From positions 1 through 64,000 of the forward strand of contig NZ_JABAEB010000006.1 in the NCBI RefSeq assembly GCF_012584455.1: DNA of 64,000 nt. Reading direction: 5' to 3'. This document shows, piece by piece, positions 46,925 to 56,688 of this stretch. Within the stretch, counting starts at the first letter, position 1. Each line of letters opens with the position of its first letter. The position numbers and the translations under genes were made by a program. The notes beneath the pieces were generated by a model. That model was not told the origin of the DNA. It saw only the letters and a list, made by a program, of their open reading frames with translations, and ran no database searches. Origin of the DNA: Shewanella oncorhynchi. Its GTDB lineage: Bacteria > Pseudomonadota > Gammaproteobacteria > Enterobacterales > Shewanellaceae.

Positions 46925-47836
46925 CTACATAATAGGGTTAACACTGGCGAGAATTCGCTCAGATAGGGCTTCACCCTGTAATTGGCTACTGGTTCTGAGT
47001 CTATGCTCCGCTACACAACAAAATACCGCTTGCACATCTTCGGGGACTAAATAATGTCGACCTTCTAAAAAGGCCCATGCCTTAGCCGCTTGTAATAGCG
47101 CTTTGGTGGCACGCGGTGATAACCCCACGCTGTCACTTTGGCTACGGGAAAAACTCACTAAGGCTAGAATATAATTGAGTAAGGCATCGGAAGCGCTGAC
47201 CTTGTCGCACTGCTCTTGTAGTTGCATTAAGGCCATAGGTGTCAGGCATTGGGGCAATTGATCTAAGGTTAAGTGGTTATGATTGCTCTTAAGCATAGCG
47301 AGTTCAGCATCGTGGCTTGGATAACCAATAGACAGACGCATCATAAACCTGTCGAGCTGCGATTCTGGTAGCGAAAATGTACCGGATTGATCGGTGGGAT
47401 TTTGAGTCGCGATCACAAAGAAAGGATTGGGCAATCTGTGGGTGATGCCATCGACGGAAATTTGTTGTTCGGCCATCGCTTCGAGTAAAGCACTTTGTGT
47501 CTTAGGGCTGGCGCGATTAATTTCATCTGCCAAAATCATCTGTTTGAAAATCGGTCCAGGATGAAAGATAAATTGTGCTTGATGTTTATCAAAAATCGAT
47601 ACGCCGAGAATGTCGGCAGGCAGCATGTCACTGGTGAATTGGATCCGCTGATAGCTCAAACCTAAGCTTTGGGCTATACCATGGGAAATACTGGTTTTAC
47701 CCATGCCGGGTAAGTCTTCAATCAACAGGTGCCCACGGGCGAGAATACAGGCTAAAGCGAGACGAATTTGCCTAGGCTTGCCCAGCAATACTTGTTCGAG
47801 TTGTTGTAGTAATTCGCTGATCCCAGATTGTGCCAC
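46925..47836 (-). CDS. MoxR-family AAA+ ATPase
   Basis: A 303-aa cytoplasmic ATPase of the MoxR chaperone group. Walker A GMGKTSIS (about 44-51), Walker B ILADEINRA, sensor 1 VIATQNPTDQ and the arginine region ESQLDRFMMRL. Such ATPases help assemble or activate protein complexes together with DUF58 proteins. The GTG start is supported by AGGAG 6 nt ahead. First gene of a three-gene unit with the DUF58 and TgpA-type genes (71-bp gap, then overlap). Confidence 0.9.
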   Translation of the reverse strand: MAQSGISELLQQLEQVLLGKPRQIRLALACILARGHLLIEDLPGMGKTSISHGIAQSLGLSYQRIQFTSDMLPADILGVSIFDKHQAQFIFHPGPIFKQMILADEINRASPKTQSALLEAMAEQQISVDGITHRLPNPFFVIATQNPTDQSGTFSLPESQLDRFMMRLSIGYPSHDAELAMLKSNHNHLTLDQLPQCLTPMALMQLQEQCDKVSASDALLNYILALVSFSRSQSDSVGLSPRATKALLQAAKAWAFLEGRHYLVPEDVQAVFCCVAEHRLRTSSQLQGEALSERILASVNPIM

Positions 47837-48021
47837 GGGCGACTCCTAATACATTTGGAAGTGTGCTTAAGGTGCATTTGCAAGCTGATGTGCGTTATCA
47901 CTATGGCGGATCATCGCCCGTATATCCAGTGGCATTTCTAGTGCTAAATCAATTACTCGACAGCATTAGGTTTGGTCTTGAGTGGGCTGGTGGCGCGAAT
48001 GTAAACCGTTTTAGCCTGATC

Positions 48022-48726
48022 TTACGTAAGGCACAGTGCTTGGCTGCTGGTGGGGCGAATAAACCAGGATTTAAACAAAAAGCCTTGGACAAAGTCGACA
48101 CCGATATCCCGCGCAAAGGCTAAGTGAGCTTCAGTTTCTATGCCTTCTAAAATGCACTGTTTGTTGGTCTTTTTGGCAAAGTTGACCAATGCAATTAATA
48201 ATTGGGCTCCCTCGGGGTGTGTTATGTGTGTTAACCAATGGCGGTCAAACTTAAGATAATCCACGTTCATCATCAGATCGACACTGAGCATGGAGTGGGG
48301 CGCACCAATATCATCCAGCGCCACATGTATCTTAGCTTGTTTAAATTGAGTGAATAATTGACTGGCTAGCTGGGCATCGTTAATGCAGGTGTTTTCGATG
48401 ATCTCGACCGTGACTCGTTCATAGTGGGACAGCAAACGAATGAGCTTGGCGGTATGTGGTCCATCGACGGCGTGGGGATCAACATTGATAAAAATTCGCT
48501 GCTGACTCGGCGCATGGATGAGTTGAAATGCCTTGGCTTGATATTCAACTGCAGCGAGTATTTCTGTGGATTCATGCAACTGCTCGAACACAATATTAGG
48601 TGCAACCGCATCACCATTAGGCAAGTAAAAACGCGCTAAGGCTTCATAGCCGTCGATGGCTAAAGTATGAGGATTGACAAAGGGTTGGTATTCGCAGCTA
48701 AGGGTTAACGAACTAAGGTTAATCAT
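48022..48726 (-). CDS. EAL-domain cyclic-di-GMP phosphodiesterase, single domain
   Basis: A 234-aa protein made of an EAL domain alone. It keeps EAL (YEALARF, about 28-34), INVD, EIIENT, the ALDDIG metal-binding pair (DDFG in the consensus), LKFDRHW and EGIETEAH, so hydrolysis of c-di-GMP to pGpG is plausible. Stand-alone EAL proteins can also be regulators that no longer hydrolyse; the residues here favour activity. The ribosome-binding site is not clear. It is separated from the MoxR gene by 185 bp in which I see no gene. Two GCTGGTGG octamers (E. coli Chi sequence) occur near 47985 and 48045, probably by chance. Confidence 0.82.
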   Translation of the reverse strand: MINLSSLTLSCEYQPFVNPHTLAIDGYEALARFYLPNGDAVAPNIVFEQLHESTEILAAVEYQAKAFQLIHAPSQQRIFINVDPHAVDGPHTAKLIRLLSHYERVTVEIIENTCINDAQLASQLFTQFKQAKIHVALDDIGAPHSMLSVDLMMNVDYLKFDRHWLTHITHPEGAQLLIALVNFAKKTNKQCILEGIETEAHLAFARDIGVDFVQGFLFKSWFIRPTSSQALCLT

Positions 48727-48920
48727 GGGTGTAATGGGATTCTTAATGCTTTAATACTAATTATTCGCATTTAACGCCCTTCAGTGCAAACAAGTTTTCG
48801 ATAAAATGGCGTGATTGCTGAATAATTATTCGCTTTGCTAATTATTTGAATTTAGAGAATAACATTTAGAATTTTTGGTGGTTAAAGCATGAGCTTTACC
48901 CTAGGGTATGCTGAAAAGTA

Positions 48921-48954
48921 GGAACTCGATGCGGCTGAGTATCGAGTTCCTTTT
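48921..48954 (-). terminator. Terminator downstream of the lytic transglycosylase gene
   Basis: A 10-bp perfect stem (GGAACTCGAT / ATCGAGTTCC) with a 10-nt loop. T run is short, four bases on the plus side, so direction is uncertain; it lies 12 bp past the stop of the minus-strand gene. Confidence 0.6.
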
Positions 48955-48965
48955 CATGTCACGAG

Positions 48966-50891
48966 TTAGTAAGCAAACTTAAGCTCAGCTTCGCTGAATA
49001 ATGGCTGTGCTTTTTGCTTTTGCGCCTCATAAATCAATCGATAGCTGAGGACGGCTTGAACATATTCACGGGTTTCAGTAAAGGGAATAGCCTCGATAAA
49101 GCCCATGGCATCGAGTTTGCCATCAGAGTTTGATAACCAGCGCCGCACGCGAGAGGGACCCGCGTTATAGGCCGCCGTGGCGAGGATGCGGTTTTGGTTA
49201 AACTCTTTCAACAGCTGGGCATAGTAAGCGCTACCAAGATTGAGGTTAAGCTCTGCGCTGTAGAGATCCTTTGGATCGCTATATCTGGCCCCGTGTTTTT
49301 TGGCGGTAGCTTTGGCCGTGGCAGGCATAATTTGCATTAGACCACGGGCACCTACGCCCGAGGTCGCATAAAGATAGAAGGCACTTTCGCGGCGGCTAAT
49401 CGCACGGATCTCATCGATGTTAACCCTATGCTTTTTGCTGGCGTGCTCAAAACCCGCTTGGTGTGCCATAGGGAAGCGTAGAGGAATATCATCCCACAAC
49501 TTACCTTGAATACTGGCTTCAACACCAAAATCGTACCAGCCCTGTTCATGGGCATAGCGTCCATAGCGTGCTCGCATCGTATTGTCACTGCGTTTTAGTA
49601 GCGACATCCATTCATAGCGAGCATCAAAATAACGGTCGAGCGCCATTAACTCTTGCACGCGCACAAAACCCAGATCATCGGTTAACTTTTGGCTATTGGC
49701 ATCAACAACAGGCTCAGGGCTTTGATTGAGTGATACCGGTTTATTTAAGAACTGCGCAGCAGCAAAACCGTAAAAATTACGTTCATTACTGATTGTCGCG
49801 AGCGCTTTTATGGCGCTTTCAGGCGCTTCTTTGGCATTGGTGCGATAAAGCCAGTATTGCCAACGTTCCTTTGCCAAGGTTTCTGGTTGGAGTAGGTTCA
49901 AGTAACGGGCAATACTGCGCATGTCGTGATCGCGGATAGCCCATCTTAAACGGCGTTCAAATAAGTCGTCATTTTTCAGCTCAGTGAGCACATTGTCGAC
50001 ATAGTTTTTATAGTTATCATCTTGTTCAATTAAAATGCGGCGAACAAGGTATTTATCGAGTTGCTGCGCTTGTTCTGGGGTAAAACGATGGGCCTTTTGA
50101 TACCGTTCATACAAATTAATGGCTTGGTCGAGATCCTTACGGGCAAGACGTTTTAATCCTGCGGCAACTATGTCACCGACAATGGGATTTTTATCTTTAA
50201 ACTTTTCGGTATGGCGCAGGCTATTAGGATCTTTATAGACGGCGACTAAACGCTTAGCTTCGTTACTATGGGTGGTGATTTTTTGGGATAAAAAACTCAG
50301 TAAACTCGTTTCGCCAGCCTCGAAACTCAGCATCATTCGCGCCCATACGACATCTTGAGTGCGTTTACCGGCTTTGGTCCATGTGTTGAAAAGAGGATCA
50401 CATTCCTTTGGGCGCGAACCCCCAAATACCCAAAGTGATTGTGCGGCCGCATAAGCCGTTTTTAGATCGCCCTTGGCGAGTTTCGCCTCATAGTAATAAC
50501 ACTGCAGGCGGATGTCGGTAGGCGCTTCTGGGGTGATCGCAAGATAATCATTCCAGCGTTTTTGGCTACCAGCATTGTTTAAATATTTAGACCGTAACCT
50601 ATTGTACATGGGTGTGGTTTCATATTTTTCAATCAAGGCTTTAGCTGCATAACCCTGTAAGGCATTAAGAGCACCTATGTCGATATCATGATCTAAATAA
50701 ATCGCGAGCGGATAATTACCTAGTTTTGCCCGTAGGGGTTTATAGGTTGCATAATCTTGCTTCTTCAGGGCTTTTTCAGCCTCAAGAAAGGTTTTCTGCG
50801 TTGACGTTAACGCAAGTGCAGCAGGGGCATTCAATGCGCCTGCGAGCAATATTGCACTGGATATAACCACATTTATAACTGCTTTGCACAT
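48966..50891 (-). CDS. slt: Soluble lytic murein transglycosylase (Slt70 type)
   Basis: Cleaves the glycan strands of peptidoglycan with formation of 1,6-anhydro-MurNAc. 641 aa from the ATG at 50891, which follows GGAGG at 10 nt and starts a normal signal peptide (cut after ALA); E. coli Slt is 645 aa. The long helical U and L domains come first; the catalytic SLT domain is at about 490-600 with RRESAF (catalytic Glu about 502), GLMQIMPATA and AAYNAGP. It acts in the periplasm. Single gene, upstream of it rmuC on the same strand with an 81-bp gap. Confidence 0.93.
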   Translation of the reverse strand: MCKAVINVVISSAILLAGALNAPAALALTSTQKTFLEAEKALKKQDYATYKPLRAKLGNYPLAIYLDHDIDIGALNALQGYAAKALIEKYETTPMYNRLRSKYLNNAGSQKRWNDYLAITPEAPTDIRLQCYYYEAKLAKGDLKTAYAAAQSLWVFGGSRPKECDPLFNTWTKAGKRTQDVVWARMMLSFEAGETSLLSFLSQKITTHSNEAKRLVAVYKDPNSLRHTEKFKDKNPIVGDIVAAGLKRLARKDLDQAINLYERYQKAHRFTPEQAQQLDKYLVRRILIEQDDNYKNYVDNVLTELKNDDLFERRLRWAIRDHDMRSIARYLNLLQPETLAKERWQYWLYRTNAKEAPESAIKALATISNERNFYGFAAAQFLNKPVSLNQSPEPVVDANSQKLTDDLGFVRVQELMALDRYFDARYEWMSLLKRSDNTMRARYGRYAHEQGWYDFGVEASIQGKLWDDIPLRFPMAHQAGFEHASKKHRVNIDEIRAISRRESAFYLYATSGVGARGLMQIMPATAKATAKKHGARYSDPKDLYSAELNLNLGSAYYAQLLKEFNQNRILATAAYNAGPSRVRRWLSNSDGKLDAMGFIEAIPFTETREYVQAVLSYRLIYEAQKQKAQPLFSEAELKFAY

Positions 50892-50972
50892 GGAGCGTTT
50901 GCCTCCGGGCATCAAGGTATCAATCGACATGTCCGTATCGATTTGAGGTAATTAATGGGTGTTCAATTCTTG

Positions 50973-52547
50973 TTATCTATCATTGCACTCGACAGGTTCG
51001 AGTTCCGTGTCCTTAGGATCGCGGGTATGCGATAGATTAAGTTCAGCGTCGTCATCCTGAGTGTCGTTATCGTCTTGGGCTTCATTGAGTGCTTTTTCTA
51101 GCAGCATTTTATCCAGTTGTTTGCTGGTATCGACCCCGAGCTGCTGCATTAAATGGGCTTGACGCACTAGATTGCCTTTGCCCGATGACAGCTTGTTCAT
51201 TGCACTGTGATAGGTTTTCTCCGCATTATCTAAGGCGCGGCCGAGTTTTTCCATGTCTTCAATATAACCACATAACTTGTCGTAAATTCGACCCGCTTGT
51301 TTTGCAATGGTTTGTGCGTGTTGATTTTGATATTCGTAGCGCCAAATATTGTTAATTGTGCGCAGGGCTACCAACAAATTCGTTGGACTAACAAGCATGA
51401 TATTCTGCTCAAGGGCAAAATTGACTAGGCTAGGATCATGCTCCAATGCCAGTAAAAATGCCGGTTCGATAGGAATAAACATCAACACATAATCGAGACT
51501 CTTAAGGCCATGCAGATGTTGATAATCCTTTTGACTTAAGCCTTTAATGTGACTGCGAATTGAAATGACATGCTCGTTAATGGCCTGTTGGCGCAGTGCC
51601 GGATCTTCACTGTTGAAGTAGCGCTCATAACTGACTAACGACATCTTAGCATCGATGACCACATCTTTATTTTCTGGCAGATGCACAATCACATCCGGCT
51701 TAAAGCGTTTACCGCTATCATCCTTGAGATCTTGCTGAGTATGGTACTCATGGCCTTCACGTAGGCCGCTTTCCTGCAATACGCGATCGAGGATCACTTC
51801 ACCCCAATTACCTTGTTGCTTGTTATCGCCCTTGAGCGCTTTGGTCAGGTTGATAGCATCTTGGCTCATCTTAAGGTTGAGCTCCCTTAAGTGCTCAAGC
51901 TGATGTTTGAGGGCGCTGCGCTCGGATTGTTCGTGGGTGTAGGATTCACGAATTTGCTGTCTGAATCCTTCAAGTTGTTGTTTTAATGGCCCAAGTACGC
52001 CTTCGAGTTGGCTGGCATTTTGGTGCTTAAAGTTTTCGCTACGTTCTTCAAAAATACGGTTTGCGAGGTTTTCAAATTGGGTTTGTAAACGCACTTCGGC
52101 CGATTCTAAGCTGGCAATTTTATCCTGCAGCGATTCTTGCTGGGCATCGGCCTTGGCTTGAATGGTTTGCTGCATGGCATTGGATTTCGACAGGGCTAAT
52201 TGGATCTCTAACTGACGGCGCTGGCTATCATTTAATTGCTGCTCTAAGGTGGGAACGCGTTCGGCTAAGGCCTCGGCTTTGCCCAGTTGTTCAATTTTGA
52301 GCTCAAGGCGTTGCTGGTATTGACGTAATTGCGCTTCTTTGTCATCGACCAAAATTTGCTGTTGTGCTAAGGATAATTCTGCATCTTCATTTACTTGACG
52401 CATTTCTTGCTCAAGTTGGTCTTTGTGTAGTTGCCAGCGTTGGCGGGTGAGTTTTTGATTGAGCAGAGCACCGATCAACAGGCCTAAGAAGGCAATGGCG
52501 AGAAGGCCGATGATTTCGGCGACAGAAAAAGATTGAGAAAATGGCAT
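50973..52547 (-). CDS. rmuC: DNA recombination protein RmuC
   Basis: A 524-aa protein. One N-terminal membrane helix (about 8-28) is followed by a long coiled coil (about 35-210, Gln/Glu/Leu-rich) and the RmuC domain with a nuclease-like core (KPDVIVHLPENKDVVIDAKM, shortened; LKSLDYVLMFIPIEPAF; NIMLVSPTNLLVALRTI). RmuC limits inversions at short inverted repeats in E. coli. Start near 52547 (MPFSQSF); a TTG 6 nt or GTG 12 nt upstream is also possible because AAGGAG lies 11 nt ahead. The C-terminal tail is acidic. Confidence 0.92.
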   Translation of the reverse strand: MPFSQSFSVAEIIGLLAIAFLGLLIGALLNQKLTRQRWQLHKDQLEQEMRQVNEDAELSLAQQQILVDDKEAQLRQYQQRLELKIEQLGKAEALAERVPTLEQQLNDSQRRQLEIQLALSKSNAMQQTIQAKADAQQESLQDKIASLESAEVRLQTQFENLANRIFEERSENFKHQNASQLEGVLGPLKQQLEGFRQQIRESYTHEQSERSALKHQLEHLRELNLKMSQDAINLTKALKGDNKQQGNWGEVILDRVLQESGLREGHEYHTQQDLKDDSGKRFKPDVIVHLPENKDVVIDAKMSLVSYERYFNSEDPALRQQAINEHVISIRSHIKGLSQKDYQHLHGLKSLDYVLMFIPIEPAFLLALEHDPSLVNFALEQNIMLVSPTNLLVALRTINNIWRYEYQNQHAQTIAKQAGRIYDKLCGYIEDMEKLGRALDNAEKTYHSAMNKLSSGKGNLVRQAHLMQQLGVDTSKQLDKMLLEKALNEAQDDNDTQDDDAELNLSHTRDPKDTELEPVECNDR

Positions 52548-52800
52548 GATCAATAGCACTCCTTTAGCTTTGGCGCTTAGGTTCGCATGCCCCCCAACAG
52601 GCTTCAAGCCCTTTAATCAACTATATCTGCGCTTAATGCTTGAATGAGCAAGTCTTATACGTTTAAGGTGAATTTATTCACGGGTGGAAAGTTTTTCTGG
52701 CTTTTACCTGTCTATATAAGAGTGAGCGATACAGAAGAGCGCCAGAGAAGGTTTTTATCGCGACTCGGTAGCTTTAATCATTGGATGGTAGAGGTGTCAA

Positions 52801-53835
52801 TTGGCTAAACATTCCCGTTTTACCCCAGGTATTCTTAAAAAAGCGCAGTGGCACATGCAAGACAACCAAGTGACGCCCGAAGCGGTATTTCGCTCGCGTC
52901 GGCAAATTGTAAAAGCCATGGGACTCGGTGCTATCGGCGCCAGTGTGCCAGGTTACGTGCAGGCCGGATTATTCGATCTATTTGGCGATCAACCTAAGTC
53001 CTCATTTATCACTACGCCACTGACGTTTCAATCCAATAAGCAGTACGGTGACGCCGATGTGTTAACCCCGTTTGATAAAGTGACGCAGCATAATAATTTC
53101 TACGAATTTGGTACGGATAAGCAAGATCCCTTCAATAATGCCCAAGGCTTTAAAGTCGACCCTTGGCAACTGCGTATCGAAGGTGAAGTTGAACGGCCCA
53201 TGACCTTAGATTTTAATGATCTGACTAAAATTTTCCCGCTTGAGGAGCGTAACTATCGCCTGCGCTGCGTTGAAGCTTGGTCTATGGTGATCCCTTGGGT
53301 GGGGTTCCCGCTGGCGGCGTTATTAAAAAAGGTTGGCGTCACCAGTAAGGGCAAGTATGTCGCCTTCGAAACCGCTTTTGATCCCGAGCAAATGCCGGGG
53401 CAGAAGAGCCGATTAATGGGCGGTGGTATTCATTATCCCTATGTTGAAGGCCTCACGATAGCCGAAGCAATGAACGATTTAACCTTAATGTCGGTGGGGT
53501 TGTACGGTAAAACCTTGCCACCGCAGAACGGTGCGCCCATTCGCTTAGTGGTGCCGTGGAAATATGGCTTTAAGAGCATTAAATCAATCGTGCGAATTCG
53601 CGTCATGGATAAACAACCGCCGACCAGCTGGAATCAGCTTGCTTCACACGAGTATGGATTTTATGCCAACGTTAATCCGGCGGTGGATCATCCACGCTGG
53701 TCGCAGGCCACAGAGCGTCGTATCGGCGAGGGGGGATTGTTTTCAGCAACCCGCATCGATACTCAGCCGTTCAACGGTTACGGCGAGTTTGTGGCTTCAC
53801 TGTATGACGGCATGGATCTGAGGAAATACTATTGA
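52801..53835 (+). CDS. msrP: Periplasmic methionine sulfoxide reductase catalytic subunit MsrP
   Basis: Molybdenum-cofactor enzyme that reduces methionine sulfoxide in periplasmic proteins. 344 aa from the TTG at 52801, which has GAGGT nearby; an ATG at 52855 is an alternative. Tat signal with twin arginines at 33-34 ([11 protein letters not shown]). The molybdopterin oxidoreductase domain carries the Mo-ligand Cys in [14 protein letters not shown] (Cys156), then [12 protein letters not shown] and [14 protein letters not shown]. It is followed 46 bp later by msrQ, its membrane partner. The whole matches E. coli YedY. Confidence 0.95.
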   Translation: MAKHSRFTPGILKKAQWHMQDNQVTPEAVFRSRRQIVKAMGLGAIGASVPGYVQAGLFDLFGDQPKSSFITTPLTFQSNKQYGDADVLTPFDKVTQHNNFYEFGTDKQDPFNNAQGFKVDPWQLRIEGEVERPMTLDFNDLTKIFPLEERNYRLRCVEAWSMVIPWVGFPLAALLKKVGVTSKGKYVAFETAFDPEQMPGQKSRLMGGGIHYPYVEGLTIAEAMNDLTLMSVGLYGKTLPPQNGAPIRLVVPWKYGFKSIKSIVRIRVMDKQPPTSWNQLASHEYGFYANVNPAVDHPRWSQATERRIGEGGLFSATRIDTQPFNGYGEFVASLYDGMDLRKYY

Positions 53836-53881
53836 TGATTGGTTTGTTGTTTGGATATTCGCCATTAAGCGGGGACAACCT

Positions 53882-54544
53882 ATGTTGAGATTAACCGCTA
53901 AGCACTTGTTTTGGCTAAAGGCGTTATTTCATTTGTTGGGTTTAGTGCCCATCGTCTACCTTGTGTTCACTGTGGTGCTTGGCCGTGCGGGTGGCGATCC
54001 CGTGCAGCACATTATTCACTACACAGGCATAGGCGCATTAAATGCGCTAGCGGCGACCTTACTGATCTCACCGATTGCCAAGTTGACTAAGCAAGGGTTG
54101 TTGATGCAGACCCGCCGTTTAGTGGGGTTATATGTGTTTGCCTATGCCACTTTACATATCTTGGCCTTTTTTAGTTTAGATCTGTTGTTTGCTTGGGAAT
54201 TACTGTTTAGTGAAGTGGTAAAACGGCCGTATATTTTAGTCGGTGCAGTGGCTTATCTTATCGTCACCGCTTTGGCGATAACTTCGTTTAAAGCCTTGAT
54301 GCGTAAGATGGGACGTCGTTGGCAAACCTTGCACTATGCGGTGTATTTAGTCGCGATATTGGCGCCAATCCATTTTTACTGGTCGGTAAAATCAGAAATC
54401 ATCGAACCAAGTCTGTATATCGTAGGTTTTAGTGTGTTGCTGCTGTGGCGCACGCCTTGGTTTAAACGTCATTTCAGCCGTAAAGTGGCGAACAAAACCG
54501 AGCGAAAGCTGACACAAGATAAAGCTTCGATAAAGTCGGTTTAA
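53882..54544 (+). CDS. msrQ: Haem-binding membrane subunit MsrQ
   Basis: A 220-aa inner-membrane b-type cytochrome that passes electrons from the quinone pool or flavins to MsrP. About six hydrophobic segments with conserved His residues (HIIHYTGIGALNALAATL, YATLHILAFF, LHYAVYLVAILAPIHFYW) suited to bind haem. The start follows GGGGACAACCT. It pairs with msrP as in E. coli yedYZ. A terminator follows at 54622. Confidence 0.93.
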   Translation: MLRLTAKHLFWLKALFHLLGLVPIVYLVFTVVLGRAGGDPVQHIIHYTGIGALNALAATLLISPIAKLTKQGLLMQTRRLVGLYVFAYATLHILAFFSLDLLFAWELLFSEVVKRPYILVGAVAYLIVTALAITSFKALMRKMGRRWQTLHYAVYLVAILAPIHFYWSVKSEIIEPSLYIVGFSVLLLWRTPWFKRHFSRKVANKTERKLTQDKASIKSV

Positions 54545-54621
54545 ACGCATGGCGCGAGCAGTAAATCACTGGCTTGATTTATGTTTCTTTGTGCCTAACG
54601 TGAGATCTAAAGTATAAAAAC

Positions 54622-54651
54622 AAAAATGCCGAATGAAGATCCGGCATTTTT
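54622..54651. terminator. Bidirectional terminator between msrQ and gloA
   Basis: AAAAATGCCG / CGGCATTTTT stem of 10 bp with a 10-nt loop between convergent genes. Confidence 0.88.
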
Positions 54652-54702
54652 CGCTGAATAAATAGTCTTGCTCAGCTATTTTTCGGGTTCAGTTGACAGG
54701 AC

Positions 54703-55113
54703 TTAACCTAAACCTTGAGTCGCTGATTTCATTTGAATAAACTCAATTTTATAACCGTCTGGATCTTCAACAAACGCAATCTCAGTGGTACCACCTGCGA
54801 CAGGACCTGGGGCGCGAGTCACTTTGCCACCGGCTGCGGCAATCGCAGCGCAACGGGCGTAGATATCTTCATCGCCAATCGCTAAGTGGCCAAAGCCTGT
54901 GCCTAAATCGTATTTGTCAGTGCCCCAGTTATAGGTGAGTTCAACCACGGCTTGGCCTGTGGATTCTTCACCGTAACCCACGAAAGCTAAAGAATATTTG
55001 TACTCTGGATTTTCAGAGGTGCGAAGTAGCTTCATGCCGAGCACTTCAGTATAAAAAGCAATACTGCGTTCTAAGTTACCGACGCGGATCATAGTATGTA
55101 ATAGTTGCGACAT
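54703..55113 (-). CDS. gloA: Lactoylglutathione lyase (glyoxalase I)
   Basis: Converts the methylglyoxal-glutathione hemithioacetal to S-lactoylglutathione in the cytoplasm. The 136-aa protein keeps all four metal ligands of Ni-type glyoxalase I: His6, Glu58, His76 and Glu124, in [32 protein letters not shown] and [11 protein letters not shown]. coli GloA is 135 aa. AGAGGA lies just ahead of the ATG. It is the only gene in its unit. Confidence 0.96.
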   Translation of the reverse strand: MSQLLHTMIRVGNLERSIAFYTEVLGMKLLRTSENPEYKYSLAFVGYGEESTGQAVVELTYNWGTDKYDLGTGFGHLAIGDEDIYARCAAIAAAGGKVTRAPGPVAGGTTEIAFVEDPDGYKIEFIQMKSATQGLG

Positions 55114-55377
55114 AGGTCCTCTCTCTAAATAGATTACGGGGTGGAGTATACCAAAAATCCGTAGATGGACCTCGATAAATGTCAGCCATTGTTTTTACTG
55201 CGCTTGACCCAGATTAAAGCTTAGGATAGGGAAATGATTGTCTGTAAGAGGAATTTTCAGGATTTAGAAGAGAAAATTGCCGATAAATTGGCTATCGCTC
55301 ACAAAACACAGATACAAACATGGGTTTTTATCACTGGGTTGATAATAATGTAGCCATACCAACTAGGAGAGTGAATG

Positions 55378-55461
55378 ATGAACACCGAACTTAAAATGGC
55401 TTTAGGCACCACAGTTGTTATTGCTTTATTTTTTAGTGCGTTCTTTGTTTCAATGTTTTAA
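55378..55461 (+). CDS. ynhF: YnhF-family single-helix membrane peptide, 27 aa
   Basis: A very small gene easily missed. The peptide begins MNTELKMALGTTVV and ends in a hydrophobic helix (IALFFSAFFVSMF). E. coli YnhF (29 aa, MSTDLKFSLVTTII) matches in the first 14 residues and layout. AGGAGA lies 7 nt ahead of the ATG at 55378; an ATG directly before it would give 28 aa. A terminator follows 41 bp after the stop. YnhF is a stress-related small inner-membrane protein of unknown action. Confidence 0.78.
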   Translation: MNTELKMALGTTVVIALFFSAFFVSMF

Positions 55462-55502
55462 CGACTAATACAAGTTTGAGTTAACCCAGTTCCAAGTTAA
55501 GC

Positions 55503-55527
55503 AAAAAAGCCGCTATTGCGGCTTTTT
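55503..55527 (+). terminator. Rho-independent terminator after the YnhF-type gene
   Basis: AAAAAGCCGC / GCGGCTTTTT stem with a TATT loop, ending in a T run. Confidence 0.92.
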
Positions 55528-55573
55528 GTTTGTCTGTGATTTAATGCATGTAAAACTTAACAAGGATTTGAAG

Positions 55574-55831
55574 ATGTTGTTTAGCGAAACTGAAATAGCA
55601 TTAATTGCGTCGGCCAAGCGAAAAGTACAGATGGCGCAGAAAGTGCGATTAGCTGTGATTACATTAGTCGTGCTGGGTACTGGGCTGACGATATCTGGCT
55701 TGTGGGTCAATGAATTCGCCATTTATATGGCCTTTGGAATCGTGGTTTTTGCAGTGGCCTTGCCGCAATTTGGGCAAGGGCCAAAATATGAAGAGCTAGT
55801 CAGTTTGCTCGAGAAGAAAAGCCAAGGCTAA
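55574..55831 (+). CDS. Small two-helix membrane protein, 85 aa, unknown function
   Basis: The start is placed at the ATG at 55574 (MLFSETEIAL), preceded by AAGGA at 8 nt; the longer frame begins inside the upstream terminator. A basic helix (about 10-25) precedes two membrane segments (about 26-44 and 50-66), and the tail (GQGPKYEELVSLLEKK) is charged. I recognise no family. It converges with nth, whose stop lies only 11 bp away, and both genes may share read-through. Confidence 0.6.
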   Translation: MLFSETEIALIASAKRKVQMAQKVRLAVITLVVLGTGLTISGLWVNEFAIYMAFGIVVFAVALPQFGQGPKYEELVSLLEKKSQG

Positions 55832-55842
55832 CTGGCTTGGGT

Positions 55843-56484
55843 TTACTCTTCAGGATAAATTTTTTCTTTAAACTCACACAAGTCTTCAATGATACAGCTG
55901 CCACAGCGGGGTTTGCGCGCAAGGCAAGTGTAGCGGCCATGCAGGATAAACCAGTGGTGTACATCGACTTTAAATTCCGCCGGCACGACTTTTAGCATTT
56001 TCTCTTCCACTTCGACTACGTTCTTGCCGGGCGCGAATTTAGTGCGATTGGCGAGGCGAAAAATATGGGTGTCTACGGCGATGGTTGGCCAACCAAACGC
56101 AGTGTTTAGTACCACGTTAGCCGTCTTGCGGCCAACGCCGGGCAGAGACTCTAGGGCTTCGCGGTTTTCTGGCACTTCGCCATTGTATTTCTCAATTAAG
56201 ATCTCACAGGCTTTGATCACATTGATGGCTTTGTTGTTATATAAGCCTATGGTTTTTATGTATTGCTTTAAACCCTCTACGCCAAGGGCATAAATGCTGT
56301 GGGCCGTGTTCGCCACAGGAAAGAGTTTATCCGTTGCCTTGTTAACACTCACATCTGTTGCTTGGGCCGATAACGTCACTGCCACTAGCAGTTCGAAGGG
56401 ACTTGAAAAATTGAGTTCGGTTTCAGGTTTGGGATTGTTATCGCGAAGACGAGTGAGGATCTGGATACGTTTTTCTTGATTCAT
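55843..56484 (-). CDS. nth: Endonuclease III
   Basis: Base-excision repair glycosylase/AP lyase acting on oxidised pyrimidines. 213 aa from the ATG at 56484 (AGGA ahead), against 211 in E. coli. Helix-hairpin-helix LPGVGRKTA with catalytic Lys120, catalytic Asp138 in VDTHIFRL, and the 4Fe-4S cluster motif C-x6-C-x2-C-x5-C near the C-terminus. The longer frame adds ten residues without a site. It lies behind the rnf genes on the same strand, the order seen in many Gammaproteobacteria, with a 204-bp gap. Confidence 0.97.
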   Translation of the reverse strand: MNQEKRIQILTRLRDNNPKPETELNFSSPFELLVAVTLSAQATDVSVNKATDKLFPVANTAHSIYALGVEGLKQYIKTIGLYNNKAINVIKACEILIEKYNGEVPENREALESLPGVGRKTANVVLNTAFGWPTIAVDTHIFRLANRTKFAPGKNVVEVEEKMLKVVPAEFKVDVHHWFILHGRYTCLARKPRCGSCIIEDLCEFKEKIYPEE

Positions 56485-56688
56485 GTACGATTCCTGCGCT
56501 GTGGTGGGTTTCAACTCTCAACCGTTCATTATCACTATCTTATTAATGATGATTGATGAGTTTACAACCCACGTTCGCTGATTTTCTTATGCTTTGAGTT
56601 TTGCCGCTAATCATGTGCTAGGCACACATTAAACGCGTTAACACTAGGGCATATCTGATCGCCATAATGCCTGTCGTTACTTGAAAGC

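Noticed and set aside
47980..48055. Two Chi-like GCTGGTGG octamers close together
   Set aside because: Common octamer in this base composition, inside or near one gene; no reason to think it is special.
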